Shown: positions 13,201 to 23,578 of the stretch, one piece after another
Numbering within the stretch: the stretch's first letter is position 1
How the letters are laid out: each line of letters starts with the position of its first letter
Assembly (NCBI RefSeq): GCF_921293095.1
Contig: NC_060248.1
Coordinates: 132,072,972-132,136,971 of the forward strand
Length of the DNA: 64,000 bases
Source: Ischnura elegans
Taxonomy: Eukaryota; Arthropoda; Insecta; Odonata; Coenagrionidae
Direction: 5' to 3'
The notes under the pieces: model-generated
What the model saw: only the letters and a program-made list of their open reading frames with translations
Database searches by the model: none
What the model was told of the DNA's origin: nothing
Translations under genes and position numbers: made by a program

Positions 13201-16200
13201 TATTTTACTGGCAAGTCTACTGCTTTATTTAACTTAGTGCTTTACTTCCCACCAACCTTTGTAAGCATATTATACCTTATTGTTTTCTCAAGTGACTCCT
13301 GTAAGTGATGAAAAATACCACTTTCCATGGATTTACCAATGTTAGTGAGGAACATTTGATCATGAATATCTCAAAATATCCCTCTTAAAGATTTGAAAGA
13401 AAATTTATTTCTTGACTGTATTGCTGTATCGTCTAAAACTATCCAAAGGCCCAATTAGTTGTATCACCCTAAAAAAATTCACAAATAATTCACTACACCG
13501 TCAGAATTCCAAGAGCAACTCTTTCCATCACTGATGTGCACACTTGAGTGATGGAAAGCCTGAACGTTGGTTAAGTACATCTTAATCCATTGGTGTACCC
13601 TAGATCATTTATTCATGTTTTTTCTGTTGCCCTTTTAGTATAATGAGTGTGTGCTGTCATTATTGTAAATAATGAGGCTTATATATTTTTCATAATCGAA
13701 CATATCTTCATAGCATGATATTTTAGTGGATATGATTACTAATCATGGAGTGGTCAATGCATTCACAGCCTTAGAAACTATTTTCTGAAGTACTCAGTCT
13801 TATTAAAAACTTTTCCAATGGTATCTAACAGGGATGGTCGGATCCAGGATTTTTTTCAGATCCAGATGTGGATCAGAACCTTGATTTCATGTGTCGGATC
13901 TTCGAATATTTTCGGATCCAAATGCATTTATAATTGCCTTCTATAAGTCAAAGTAATTATTCATGTTTCTTCTGGGTGTATATGATTGGAGGAATGCAAT
14001 TTTGATTATCATATTAATGTTTTTACCGATTACAAATCATATTTATAAGCTTTCAAGTTATTTTTTAAAAGCATTAATATCTTTACATGCCCAGGATCTT
14101 AAATGGTTATGCTTGCATTTGGAAATGAAAATAGGTTTCATTCTTTGGATGAATGATCGACTGAATTCAAATTTTCCTCGAGCACGTTTTCCCCAAATTT
14201 TGTCACTTCATCGCTTACGGACTAGTGTTTCACCTGCCAATGCTTCAGTAGTGGTGAGGTGGATTTTGCACTTCCTAGCGATTTAGAGTTTCATGCCTCA
14301 GTGAACGCACATGGCATATGTTGGGTTCTCCTTATCTCAATAAAGATGTTTCTGCATTTTAAAAGACTAGTTTAATCGGTATATAATTAAAATTAATTCC
14401 AAATGTGCAATTTGCAAACATTGACGTCACGTGCGGGGGGGGGGAACAGACCGAGATAACAGACAGATGGTTGATAACAGACCGAGATGTCCGCTCAGCA
14501 TGAGGAAGGGGCAGGTAGCAGAAGCTCATAAAATAGAGGTGGAGGGGAAGGAGTGCACTTACTTTTTCTTACGGGCAACAAGGCCACGAATAGGGAGTCA
14601 AGGGATGAACACGATCTTGCAACTTTGTGACGTTGTTGCCTTCAAAGCAAAGCTGAGTGAGCTATGTGATACATGCAGTTTGCGTTCTCAGTCCGTCTTG
14701 TCCTGTTGGAGTGTGCTCACACTATGCTTGTTTCTTTGTGAATTGTGCTGTTTGAACAAGGTTGAAAATTAGTATAGCCTTGTTGTAACTAGAAAGCTTT
14801 GTGCCAATCAATTAGAGCTTAAAAAACTTAAATATAGAATACTGTCAGAAATGTGTCAAGTTTGGTGTCATTCTTTTTTGAATCTCATGCATGTCATGTA
14901 ATTGCCAAAAGCCATAGTTTCACACCTACAGGCCCAATAGGTGACAGTTGTCCTTCAGAAATGATGAGCATTGAAGCAGGTAGGCCAGAAAAGGTCAGTT
15001 GGTGATGCAGGGGATGGATGAAACATGCTTCTATAGTTATTGTGTAACATGATAGGTATTTTCCTTCAAAGCTAATGACCTGTGGTCTGTGTGGTCTTGG
15101 AAAGGAAAAATATGTAGGCATTGGCTGAAGCAGGTGGTTAGTAGTTCCGTGAAATTTGTGACGTTGTTACTTTTGAGGTGGTTATTATCCTACGGCAATG
15201 AGCTTCCCTAGATGGTTGTTCAATCTCTTGGGAAGATTCGTACTGTGTGCCTATTATATTTTACCTTTAAATTTTCAACAGCTAAAATTCTGATGTGTAA
15301 CCCTTGCGAAAATTCCTTTAAAAAATTTTTTTCATTACTTGGACAAGCATCGCAGTGCATCGGCACTTACAAAGAGAGAATTCGAACTTTTTCCACTCCC
15401 TCCAATGGAGGCTTTAACTGAAGCATTGATTTAAATTTTCGATCCAGATTCAATTTCCATGGTGAAGTGGGATCCGATTTCATTATCTGGTGAAGGGTAT
15501 TATCTGCAGATATTTGGATCCAAGGTATCCGATCATCCCTATTTTCTAACCCTCAGACTAATTTAATTAATTTCATAGAACTTAGTTCAGTTTCATTGTA
15601 TTAATTTTGGGTTTTGCTTTCAGTTCATGGTGTTCTTGATCATTGTAAATACTTTAATGTTATAACCTCTTCTTTCTTATCTTCTATTGTATGTTGAGAA
15701 ATTATAATGTGACTATGTAAATGTGTGCTTGCTGAAATAAAAGGTATTAAATAAAACTAATGGAATATTTCTTTTGCATGGACACTTAAACAGTCTCTTA
15801 CGTCTGCATTTTAAATGATGGAAATGGTCACTGGATGCCATCTGGGGTTTGGGTACACTTTGAATTTAGGGACTGTGATTTGAACTAGTGCTATTCTAGT
15901 GTCTGACGACGAGAACGTATGTGTTGCCATGGGCTCTTAAGTTCTCCATGCATACAGCAGGTAGTTCTTGCAACAGTTTTTGAATACTTTCTCATCACAC
16001 TTGAGAATAAAATTCCAGTGTGGTGAAAGTTTAACTGTTAAATCCTACTAATAAGCAAATTTTTTTAAATTACTTGATTACTGTACTTGGGTTATAATCT
16101 GATTGGTAAAGGGAGAAGTGTCTCAAAATCAGATATGTTCCAATTTGAATGCTGTATGCATATGAAATCAAACTTCTAATAGGGATTGTGAAATCTATTA

Positions 16201-19200
16201 ACCTTGTGCTGGTAAATTTAAATTCTTAATTATCGCCCTTCGCTGCCGAATATAATTCTAACCCCATCAAGTTTACATGCCCATACAGGCATGCCAGACC
16301 CCAAGTGGAGCTTTTTCCCATACACATATGGGCACACTAAGCATTTATAAGTTGAAAGATGCCTGCTGTGCCATGGAAAACTAAATTTTCTTGGCCAAGT
16401 AAAATTGAGTTAGGTACATAGTTAAAAAAAGGTTAATTTATGATTACCACGAATACAAGAATCAAGAACTTTGCTATTTCTTGATTCTTGTATTCGTGAT
16501 ATTATGGATTTCCACCAAGTTACGCCCTCTACAATTAATTAAATTTATGATTACTCAGCTGTGGGCAGGAATCATTGGGTAGTGTCGCCAGGGCTCAGAA
16601 ATTCTTTGTATATTCATTGCTTCCGTAGTATCTTAAATTTAGAGACACAGGATTTTGATGAAGTCTTCACGGGAAATCGCCCTGAGGACGATGGCATAGA
16701 AGGCCATTGAAACGTTGGCATCAATGTCCATCCTTACCCGACTGATTTCTCGTGAAGACTTCATCAACAACATTCGCCGGGAAAGCACCAGACACAGGAT
16801 TTGTTGAGATCTCAAATTTCATGGATGTTATGTCACACTGCCAGGCAATTGGCTTTGAATGATCATAGGTTGTTGGGATTCTAGATTTTTCGTTCAGCCC
16901 AGAAGTCAGTTGAATATTTGGCAAAAAGTGGAGTCCATTTGAGAGCATATGGCTCTCGCCTCGAAGTCCATCTTTCACCTGGATGAGTCCATTTTCATGG
17001 ATGGCTGTAACATGGGTGTTGGTGTAGTTGGGTAAAAACCCTCTCTGACCAAGGTACTGCATGCCACAATTGTCTTTGAATGCAGTCATGTGCACAGGCG
17101 CTAAGTCACTTGCACCCGGGGTGGAATTCTCCATGGTACGTATAATCATTTGGCTCAGCTGGGATTCCAACCCTTATCTCCCAATTGCAGGTCAGCTCAT
17201 TAGACTGGGTTTATCAAACGAGTTGTTGACGTCTCGAGCCCACAATGTGGAACTGGAGATCGTGCTAACTGAGAGCCACTGTTGGGTAGAAAATCCTTCT
17301 TTGTAGCTCTTCAGCAACACTTTTTCCAAAGCACTGCATGTAACAAGTGACTTTGTATGCAGTCATGTGCAAGAGGGTGAAATACGTCATGGAAAAGTCA
17401 TTTGGCGGTACTGCTGGCTTAGCCAGGATTCAAAACCAGTTCTCATTGCTGGACAGGTATGCTATCATGGCGGATTTCATCCTAGGTACATATAACTTTA
17501 TACCCATGCTCATGACTGCGTATGATGTCACTTGTTAGGGTTTTCTCTCTGACATCACATTGTCTTTGCAAACAATACATTCGTCTTATGTGCAAGAATC
17601 TGGACTTGATCTTTAGGATGAATTACGAACGTTTAACAATGAATTATCCGTTAGAATTATTTTTATCGATGGTCATAAGTAAACTGCCATTAGTTAATGG
17701 AATCTAAAAAGTTTGTTTTTTCTAAATTCTTGGTTGTAAGGGTAGCCAACCTTAGTTTAGTTGTCCAACAGTTGAGGTATAAAAAGCTAGAATCACATGT
17801 ACTTTTCCTTGCTCAAGTCTTGAGATCCTTTCATGCACAAAATATAGTGGTATCAAATGACTCTTAAAAATGCATCCTGGAAATCCTGCATTAGTTCCAG
17901 AATCCTCGTGTTCTTATCATTGATGTAGTTGGTACTATGTACATAGTTTTCTGGAAATTTTAAAATCCTGTGGGTACTTACTACCGAGTATTTCACACTT
18001 GCTGTATTTCTAGTATGTATTGTACTATTTGGGCTTGGTATGTGGTGTTGAGGGAAGGGGTGATGGCTTAAGGCTATAGCTTATGAATTTTTCTGTTTTT
18101 TTTTTTATTTCCACCTCTTAAAATATGCAGTGCAGATTAGCATGAGCGAAATTGCCCTCTTGACTCTCAGGAAAGCATGAGGGTGAGGAAGGGCTCAGGA
18201 CCTATCAGGTAATTGGGTCTACGCCCTGAGAGCACTTAGCAAGGCATTAAGAGCTGTGTGTGTAGCTGTATTATGTATTGAAATATTTAATTAGTTGCTA
18301 AATGGGTGTCTGTAGATGCAGAAAAGGCAAATTTTGCACTTGATGGACTGTAACTTTACTTTTTATTCCTAGGAATGACATTTTTTCACTTACAATTAGT
18401 CAGGGAACTTATAATTGTGGAGTCACCTCTAAATGTTGAACAATCAAATTTTTCAGAGGTTGAAATCCAAGTAAAAATTACAACTAAGCAGTGTCCTATA
18501 TGGTGAACTATCTAAGGAAGAATTGCTTTGGGATGGAGGGAAGGGCGTACCCAGGATCAAAACTAGAGGGAGGGGGGGCAAGTGGTGGTCGTTCAAGTTG
18601 TAACAGAGAAAAGGTCAAGGAAACTAACATTTCAAGAAAATTATAGCTGCGCTTTATTTGTTTTTAAAATTATTTGCTCCAAAATAAATTTTTAAAATTT
18701 TAATTACATGTTTTATACATACTAATATCACTTTCCTTGGATTAAAAGAAAATTAGTTCAAAATTTTCGTTTTGAACTACCTTTACTTTTGCTTCTAGGG
18801 AGGGGCAGCTGCCCCTTCCTGCCGCTGTGGGTGGAAGAAGTGGAGAAGTATAAAAGCATTTGGTTCCTGTTGATGCTAAATGGGCCACTATATGCACTTA
18901 AGTAATTTACACAAAAGACAGCTCGAATTAGGGGCTGGATTTCTGCTCTAAATTTTCCACCAATGGCTGAAAGGTTCCTGGGATATTCTGAATTTGTATG
19001 GTATTTATTGTAGGAATGACTATCGTACGCTCTCAGGGGCAACTGCATTGTTCTCAATGTGAAGAAAAACACTGATGAATCCTGATGATACATACTGCAT
19101 GACCTCCTACCATTACAACATGCACATAGTAGCTTTCACCGAGATAAGCTTTCATTTACTGAAAATTCAGCTTGGGAAAGCAGAACTATGGAGTCTCTGC

Positions 19201-22200
19201 ATCAATCCTGCCTAAGTAACTGAATGGACGGCTGTATTATCCTAAGTGGCTTTAGCTGTGGTGGATAATGCTAGTCCTGTTGAATGATTCACATGGCATC
19301 TGTATTTAAAATGTTTGTAATTAACAAAGTTAGCCCAAATTGCTCAATATATATACATAATTCTCTTACCATAGTGGTGAATAACCTGATAATAAGGGTA
19401 GGATCGAAAGAATTTCATTCTACATGATTTATTTGTGTAAAATAAATGTTGACATGAGATGGAACTGGATATTTCACGTGGTGAAGGCCCAGTGACATAT
19501 TGGTTTTGTCTTTTGTATTTCTGCTGCACATTGAAGCTGAATCTTCGACTGGATTGAATATTATTACTGTGGCTATCCATGACGGAATGTAAAACTAGAA
19601 CACAATCTTTTAGTGGAATAATCCTCTTCACAGCTCTGTGCTAAAGCAAAAATTTACTTTCTGCTATCTTGGTGGTGGTGTTATCTGTGATGCTAATGCT
19701 TATCAACTTAGTATGGCTCTGGATAATTCTAAGGTAAGAAAAGATTTTTTTAATGATTTTTAATCTATGATTTTGGCCCCTAAGTATTCATTGTTCATAG
19801 ATAAATCTTCTTTAGTCCAATTATTGAATCATAACATTTAAATGGAGCTAATTTATTAAATTTCTTCAATACAATACTATTGATTTCAATTCATTCTAAG
19901 GCATTTCAACTCGCATTCCTTCAGTTACGCTGTAATCTTGGTATATTATAGCACTAATTAACCATTGAACAAATCTTCACTCATTATACCCTTAATTCCC
20001 TTCCATGTGTACTTTGTTGCCCACGCACCCACCTATATTTTCATTATCTAAAAACTTAACGACACGCTCGATAGATATTAGTGTTCTTAACATATGGTTT
20101 GCTTTGTTGTTCTCAGGTTTACCCAACTCCTCTGCGTGCAGTTGGGGTGGGGACGTGCAGTGCAATGGCGAGGCTGGGTGCCATGGTGACCCCATATGTT
20201 GCTCAGGTAAAGGACCACTCTTTTGGGTAATGCCAGAGGCAAATTTAAGCGGTTCCAGTTACCCCTGGAAATTATAAGAAAATGAAGTAAAAATCAAGTA
20301 CTGTAATCTAAATTTTAAAAATGAATTATCCATACACTATTTGCACTTCATTAACTTTTTATTGCACATAACTTTTAAGCGCATGTCATACCATTAGGTG
20401 TGTTCGTATAAAATCATGAGGTAACCTTACACTGTACAAACCTCTCTCCCCCATTGATGTTATCCATATTTGCCTCAGCCTTGAGTAAATGTTAATGCCT
20501 ATCAATGAGGGAGCCAGAAATAAGGCTGTGCTGTGGCTAGTTTCATCATATTAAAGGAACAACCTATGGTGCTTAGAAAGTACATATGTATTTTGCTTCA
20601 TCTTGGTCGGGTCTGCATTACGGTTCCATGAGATTAGCCATATTTTAAAAATTCCAATGCTGCTGGAGACTGACCTCAGTTACATTGGGATGAAATTATA
20701 TAGGGTGATGTCCAATTCAGTAGCGGATACAGAACAAACTCAAGGGGGGGGGGGGGGGGGCACAAAAGATATCTCGAGTTATCTTTACTTTTATCATAGT
20801 TAAAAATAATTAAGCGCATGCAAAGTTTATGGATGTTTTAATTAAAGTTATTATACACGTATACAAGACAATGCCATCTTATGACATATGTACATAAAAA
20901 AGTTACAATTGTGATTCTGCGAAACGAGCAAGGGGAGGCGCACCCCTACATCTATCTGCCACTGATTCTGTTAGTACATACATATTCTCTTTATGACAGC
21001 CAGAAAAAAAGGATTATTAAATTACAAGGAAAAGTAAATTTCCCTTGGATACCATGTAAATGGCTAAAAATGAGATTAGATCTCCAATTATGAGTATGAG
21101 TTTTTGCACTGCAAGTGCCGAAAATTATTTTAAATTTTGGTCTCATCATGCATACTAATATCTAATGTGAAAAGTTAATTTAGGTGGATGAAAAATTTTC
21201 AAAGCTACGACCTAACTACTAGAAAAGTAAGGAAGACACAAATGTTAGACTCAATCAGAGGAGAACCGTGATAATCTTCAGCCAGCCAGAGTGTCCAATA
21301 GCCATTCATGATTCTGAGCTTATCTCATTGTGAATGGATTCAGTTTTAATAATATAGCCAGAGTATTCAGCTTTTGTCACCTGTGAAATTTTCCAAAACA
21401 TGGCCTTGATAATCATTGAGAATTCATCAGCTTGAGTTTGGTCTTTCGTAATCTTTCGGATTCGCATGATATCAACTCTACGCCCTTTTCTGAGTTGGAT
21501 TTTGAAAATCAGCATCACATTTTGATCAGAAGCAGTGAAAGCAATGTTGTACTTAAGGAATAGCCATGGACTAACTACATATTGCTGAACTTTACTCCAT
21601 CACCTACAACTCATGAAGGGCCAAGGATACTTTGTTATTTGGAACCTTCTTTGTGAGAAAAGATATTTTCCGTTAATATGTTTGCATTTCCTATCTTCAA
21701 GTCCATATTCGATGAAGCAGTGGCTGGATAGAAATTACTTCTGTTAACTGCTTCCTATTTTCAATCCCACGGCAAGCGTGATTGATGGGAGGTGAAGATG
21801 TCACTACTTTGTCGGTAGTCCATACATAAGTTACATTAAGCCCTTTTAACTAGCATATCAGTGAGTACCAATACATATTGCCAACATATAATTTACAAAA
21901 TACCATGTTTTGGTGTATTGTGAAGAAATTTTTGCACAATAGCTTGTAGTGTGTCCATTCATGGAATGTATGGGAATTTTTTTACACTGCATGAATCAAT
22001 ATCGTCTTCTATTTAAAGGTGTTAGTTTCATGAGATTCAGTTGACCAAAGTCTGGGGTTTCAAACCCCCTCTCCCCATTAACTGTACCCACTGTATAAAT
22101 GCCACCTGCTGACATTTTTCAGTTATCAAGTTACTGGATGGACTGCTTTACTGAGGCTCTGTGGTGATAAATTAAAGTATTAATTTTTGTCATTTTATTC

Positions 22201-22429
22201 TCCCTCAATTTCATGTGTTATCCCAAAATATGTGACTATACTGGAATTGATGTCTGAATGGTAATTACTCTAATCAACTGATGCTTCCTTTTTGCAGGTG
22301 ATGCTGAAGTCATCATTAGACATAGCCATTTCTGTTTATGCTGTTGCTGCCATACTTGCTGCTGTTGCTTCCATAGCATTACCCATTGAGACGAAAGGCC
22401 GTGAGATGAAGGAATCATCCCACCATTAG
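1021..22429 (+). CDS. SVOP: SVOP-like synaptic vesicle 2-related transporter, C-terminal half (six exons)
   Basis: The coding exons are 1021-1244, 9545-9729, 10319-10430, 12358-12442, 20117-20206 and 22298-22429. They splice in frame to 276 codons including a TAG stop. The protein starts WLPESARF and ends [13 protein letters not shown], which is the C-terminal half of SVOP (about 550 residues in vertebrates). This family belongs to the major facilitator superfamily, with 12 membrane segments, found on synaptic vesicles; its transported substrate is not established. Visible marks are the cytoplasmic loop with WLPESAR, the segment-7 region LLLWFIW and CAFCYYG, an extended Cys-containing luminal loop (residues about 90-130), the FGRKKTM loop between segments 8 and 9, [12 protein letters not shown], and the terminal PIETKGRE motif typical of sugar-porter-like proteins. 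The N-terminal half lies outside the window. The gene is an otherwise intact host gene with a transposon-filled first visible intron. SVOPL is a less likely paralogue. Confidence 0.92.
1336..1500. repeat. 40-bp inverted repeat with 85-bp spacer
   Basis: The arms 1336-1375 and 1461-1500 are reverse complements at 39 of 40 positions. A 64-codon open frame (1472-1666, plus) begins inside the right arm; I do not recognise its product. The structure could be a decayed foldback element or a rearrangement scar. Confidence 0.85.
1979..4772 (+). mobile_element. hAT DNA transposon, 2.8 kb, degenerate, with perfect 8-bp target duplication
   Basis: The ends are TAGGGACATGCAAAAGTCGC and, on the other strand at the right, TAGGGCCATGCAAAAGGTGC (17 of 20 match). 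CACATGTG flanks both sides (1971-1978 and 4773-4780). Near the right end, about 4377-4480 on the plus strand, one frame reads [17 protein letters not shown] followed by hydrophobic residues, the style of the hAT C-terminal dimerisation region. The preceding part (about 4280-4378) continues in another frame, so the transposase is frameshifted. The left third is a large foldback (separate entry). The element is dead but well delimited, and lies within the SVOP-like intron. Positions 2916-4280 otherwise show only broken frames. Confidence 0.88.
2086..2915. repeat. Multi-level foldback inside the hAT element (arms about 330 bp)
   Basis: The sequence from 2086 rightwards (gattttctccaattcatggg) returns inverted at about 2892-2915, and the similarity continues inward to about 2420 and 2600. 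Each arm holds a smaller GC-rich hairpin: about 2258-2358 with arms GGCCGCCGTTCACGGCAC, and about 2664-2760 with arms containing CGGCACAGCGCCGT. Both arms carry a reading frame starting MPRKTIS, at 2213 on the minus strand and about 2818 on the plus strand, with a Lys/Glu-rich helix and the motif KIASELV. I do not recognise this peptide; it may be the N-terminus of an element protein. Confidence 0.82.
4962..4994 (-). mobile_element. RTE-like LINE 3' tail, distal piece (split by Harbinger insertion)
   Basis: On the minus strand this reads CCTAGGATTG or CTAGGATTGTTGACCAGTGA followed by (TGA)n, identical in layout to the end of the full LINE at 32602-32630. It is separated from the rest of the same copy (6543-6692) by the 1548-bp Harbinger element. 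Confidence 0.85.
4995..6542 (+). mobile_element. PIF/Harbinger-type element (1548 bp) inserted in a LINE tail
   Basis: The ends are GGGGCTTCTTACGTAA and, from the right, GGGGCCTATTACGTAA (14 of 16), flanked by the 3-bp duplication TAG (4992-4994 and 6543-6545). Removing the element restores an uninterrupted LINE tail like that at 32590-32630. The plus-strand frame 5281-5532 contains [26 protein letters not shown] and GLSVEKQI, which matches the N-terminal part of HARBI1-like nucleases; the catalytic DDE part is missing. The transposase piece is present twice in opposite orientation (separate entry). The element is non-autonomous. Confidence 0.87.
5155..5841. repeat. Long foldback: inverted duplicate of a HARBI1-like N-terminal region
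   Basis: Positions 5155-5460 return as a diverged reverse complement at about 5562-5841, with a spacer of about 100 bp. On the minus strand the right copy again reads [17 protein letters not shown] and SHNPIELDE (5911-5576), so both arms derive from the same coding segment. A transcript would fold into a hairpin of roughly 280 bp. Confidence 0.85.
6543..6692 (-). mobile_element. RTE-like LINE, 5'-truncated 3' end (C-terminal coding part)
   Basis: On the minus strand this reads [18 protein letters not shown] and then [12 protein letters not shown] before the stop, nearly the same as the last 50 residues of the full LINE at 32470-32605. Similarity stops near 6692, so this copy was 5'-truncated on insertion. 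Its tail continues at 4962-4994 beyond the Harbinger element. Confidence 0.88.
6789..9435. mobile_element. pogo/Tigger-like DNA element (2.65 kb), no transposase seen
   Basis: Both ends carry the 23-bp inverted sequence CAGTAAAACTTTGATTTTAC plus GCA. TA follows on the right (9436-9437), while TG stands on the left where TA is expected, one transition away. CAGT ends with a TA target are typical of pogo/Tigger elements. The right subterminal zone repeats the motif GTAAAATC(A)AAGT several times (9240-9430). I find no transposase. A LINE fragment occupies 7780-8600. The rest of the element (6830-7780 and 8600-9240) shows nothing I recognise apart from a 14-bp C run near 7786. Confidence 0.7.
7780..8600 (-). 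pseudogene. LINE fragment: SGNH-hydrolase domain followed by endonuclease start
   Basis: The minus-strand frame 8567-8202 reads [11 protein letters not shown], then [26 protein letters not shown] and [12 protein letters not shown]. This has the block order of the SGNH/GDSL esterase domain carried by some CR1-like and related LINEs: GTND block, middle helix, D..H block. Downstream on the same strand (about 7960-7840) comes [19 protein letters not shown] and [10 protein letters not shown], the start of an AP-like endonuclease. The order esterase then endonuclease suggests the 5' part of one LINE. The frame is interrupted between the two (stop near 8140 and elsewhere) and the reverse transcriptase is missing. 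Confidence 0.75.
9545..9729 (+). CDS. SVOP: SVOP-like exon b (segment 7 and luminal loop)
   Basis: The acceptor is ttacttttag and the donor CCTG|GTAAGG. The exon completes the Trp codon, then codes [18 protein letters not shown], a Cys-rich loop with NTTD (possible N-glycosylation site) and [11 protein letters not shown]. It matches the SVOP order of segment 7, loop and segment 8. Confidence 0.93.
9730..10318 (+). other. Intron (589 bp), nothing further seen
   Basis: This is a GT-AG intron between exons b and c, starting GTAAGG and ending attttcag. No repeat or coding sequence was recognised. Confidence 0.9.
10319..10430 (+). CDS. SVOP: SVOP-like exon c (segment 8, FGRKK loop, segment 9)
   Basis: The exon codes [20 protein letters not shown] followed by a hydrophobic stretch ending CLLVC-like residues and TT. 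The GRKK loop corresponds to the conserved MFS loop between segments 8 and 9. The donor is AAA|GTAAGT. Confidence 0.94.
10431..12357 (+). other. Intron (1.9 kb) with a small foldback repeat
   Basis: This is a GT-AG intron. The only structured repeat seen is the inverted pair 10919-10960 / 11005-11047. The rest has no recognisable coding sequence. Confidence 0.88.
10919..11047. repeat. Imperfect foldback repeat (about 40-bp arms)
   Basis: The left arm begins atactttgcactttttcaca and the right arm ends tgtggagaagtgcaaagtat. The arms pair with a few mismatches over about 40 bp with a 45-bp loop. It is probably a short MITE-like element; no target duplication was identified. Confidence 0.75.
12358..12442 (+). 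CDS. SVOP: SVOP-like exon d (segment 10)
   Basis: The exon codes the end of an Asn/Arg turn, [18 protein letters not shown] and AAYVYTPE, the best conserved block of SVOP-type transporters. The donor is GAG|GTAAGT, phase 0. Confidence 0.94.
13829..15541. mobile_element. hAT-like element, 1.7 kb, non-coding
   Basis: The ends are CAGGGATGGTCGGATCC and, from the right, TAGGGATGATCGGATACC. The flanking octamers GTATCTAA (13821-13828) and TTTTCTAA (15542-15549) agree at 6 of 8 positions, as expected for an aged 8-bp duplication. Repeated GGATC words lie just inside both ends, a usual subterminal binding-site pattern. Internal frames do not resemble a transposase. Confidence 0.72.
16448..16498. 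repeat. Perfect 21-bp hairpin
   Basis: Arms 16448-16468 and 16478-16498 are exact reverse complements (cacgaatacaagaatcaaga plus a final a) with a 9-base loop. No function is assigned. Confidence 0.9.
16657..16765. repeat. 22-bp inverted repeat enclosing a hammerhead-like core
   Basis: Arms 16657-16678 and 16744-16765 pair at 21 of 22 positions. Between them stand CTGAGGA (16682-16688), a short stem ATGGC/GCCAT (16691-16695 and 16703-16707) and GAAA (16709-16712). This is the order of the conserved hammerhead ribozyme core, which is common near ends of Penelope-like elements. Only the core words are visible; stems I and III are not demonstrated. Confidence 0.55.
17054..17472 (-). repeat. Two adjacent tRNA-like SINE copies
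   Basis: Units 17054-17210 and 17331-17472 share the blocks ctgcatg, atgcagtcatgtgca and catttggc. On the minus strand each has a B-box-like sequence (GGTTGGAATCC and GGTTTTGAATCC) followed by a pyrimidine/purine arm resembling a tRNA T-loop. Neither folds as a complete tRNA. They are probably diverged members of one tRNA-derived SINE family, as at 27165-27275. Confidence 0.6.
20117..20206 (+). CDS. SVOP: SVOP-like exon e (segment 11 entry)
   Basis: Thirty whole codons: [20 protein letters not shown] and [10 protein letters not shown]. The Arg-containing turn and the GxxTP motif match the segment 10-11 region of SVOP. The acceptor is tgttctcag and the donor CAG|GTAAAG. Confidence 0.95.
20207..22297 (+). 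other. Intron (2.1 kb) with a small hAT-like MITE
   Basis: This is a GT-AG intron ending ctttttgcag. Apart from the 20718-20964 element nothing is recognised. Confidence 0.9.
20718..20964. mobile_element. hAT-like MITE (about 247 bp)
   Basis: The element begins CAGTAGCGGATACAG with a G run close behind and ends ATCTATCTGCCACTG, giving an imperfect terminal inverted repeat (CAGTAGCGGATA against CAGTGGCAGATA). An 8-bp target duplication is not evident, so the boundaries are provisional. Confidence 0.55.
22298..22429 (+). CDS. SVOP: SVOP-like terminal exon f with stop
   Basis: The exon codes [34 protein letters not shown] and REMKESSHH, then TAG. The PIETKGRE motif and ESSH tail correspond to the SVOP terminus. 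The tail is short compared with vertebrate SVOP, which continues about 25 residues further. Confidence 0.95.
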   Translation: MMLKSSLDIAISVYAVAAILAAVASIALPIETKGREMKESSHH

Positions 22430-23578
22430 CAGTACTTGTTTACCACTGATGTTATGTGGTGAATGTCCTCATATTACTTGCAATTGAATCCTTTTTTTAT
22501 GTGATGGTGCTTATTTCCTCAGCACTGGTGGAGAATCTAGTAACTTTCCGATAATGGGCTCAGGAAATAGTTTTTTTATGAGTTGTGGTTATATTTATAG
22601 TCTTTCAAAGTAGCAATGCGTCATTGGTAATAACAAAAAAGAGCAAATCTATATATACTTATAATACTTACATTTCTCTGAGAAATGAAGCCCGGAGATA
22701 GTACCTGACAGTAGGGATAACAATCTATTACCTACACTTCCACATTCCCTTAAATATTTATATACATTAGTTGGAATATTTAGGATCTTTTCTGATGAAA
22801 ATTTCATGCAGCTATCTACAACAGTCTCACTTCTGTCATGGAAGTTAATGTAGCTGCTTACATTGCTGTTGTTTCTGCCTGTAACATGCTTATAGGACAT
22901 AAGACTGATAAATGTGTCAGCAAGAAATTTTCACTGGGATTCTTCCATATTCATTCCCTGGTGTAACCGTAGAGCGATGTAGAATTTTTCACATGCATCT
23001 TACCATTATTTGGTTACAAGCCAGTATTATCAGTGAAACGAATAGCCTCTGCTAAGATCCAATGTTATCATTCAGCCAATGAGAATATATATCAGAAAAT
23101 CACCTTTCTAGGGGACCAATACATACATGATAGTGAAAAACTGGTTTATGTGCACAGTGTGTAAAGGTGTTAATTAGGCAGCAAGACGATTTACCCTACC
23201 ATATGCTCTGACTGTATATCCAAGTTTTCAGAAAGGATTTAAGACTCTGATAAGATGACAGACAGTTTAGACCGAAAGTATTTTCAGCCGTGATATTATT
23301 ACCAAGATATTTCAAGGCTCTGTAGCCTAATGTGCTTGTTTTAACTTATATATCTAATTTATTTGTAGAGTTTAAGAGATTTTATAAATGTTTTCCTACG
23401 AGGAGTACATATGTATGTACTTAACAATATACAAGCAGTGTAATTAATGATTAACTGCTCGCACAAGAATCAAATGGCACTATGTACATAAGAAAAAGTT
23501 TTTAATAAATTGTGATACTGATACAAAAAAACATGCTTCTCACAATTAAAGTCATATAAGATGTTAGATTCTTTAATT
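22430..23578 (+). other. SVOP-like 3' UTR and tail-to-tail spacer
   Basis: There is no coding sequence. The region probably holds the SVOP-like 3' UTR. An AATAAA at 23504-23509 is the most likely poly(A) signal and would end the transcript just before the EMG1 stop codon on the other strand. Confidence 0.6.
23504..23509 (+). terminator. Candidate poly(A) signal of the SVOP-like gene
   Basis: This is a canonical AATAAA 1.08 kb downstream of the SVOP-like stop. On the opposite strand ATTAAA variants (23501-23506 and 23572-23577) could serve EMG1. Assignment is by position only. Confidence 0.45.

Larger units (their letters stand above)
12443..20116 (+). other. Intron (7.7 kb) with hAT element, SINE pair and hairpins
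   Basis: This is a GT-AG intron. It contains a 1.7-kb hAT-like element (13829-15541), two hairpins (16448-16498 and 16657-16765) and two tRNA-like SINE copies (17054-17472). The stretches 12443-13828, 15550-16440 and 17480-20116 show no gene and no repeat that I can define, apart from a G-rich segment at 18541-18600 that may be a decayed transposon end. Confidence 0.85.

Noticed and set aside
16721..17170. A 149-codon minus-strand frame as a gene
   Set aside because: It overlaps a hairpin and a SINE copy, shows no known motif and has no splice or promoter context.
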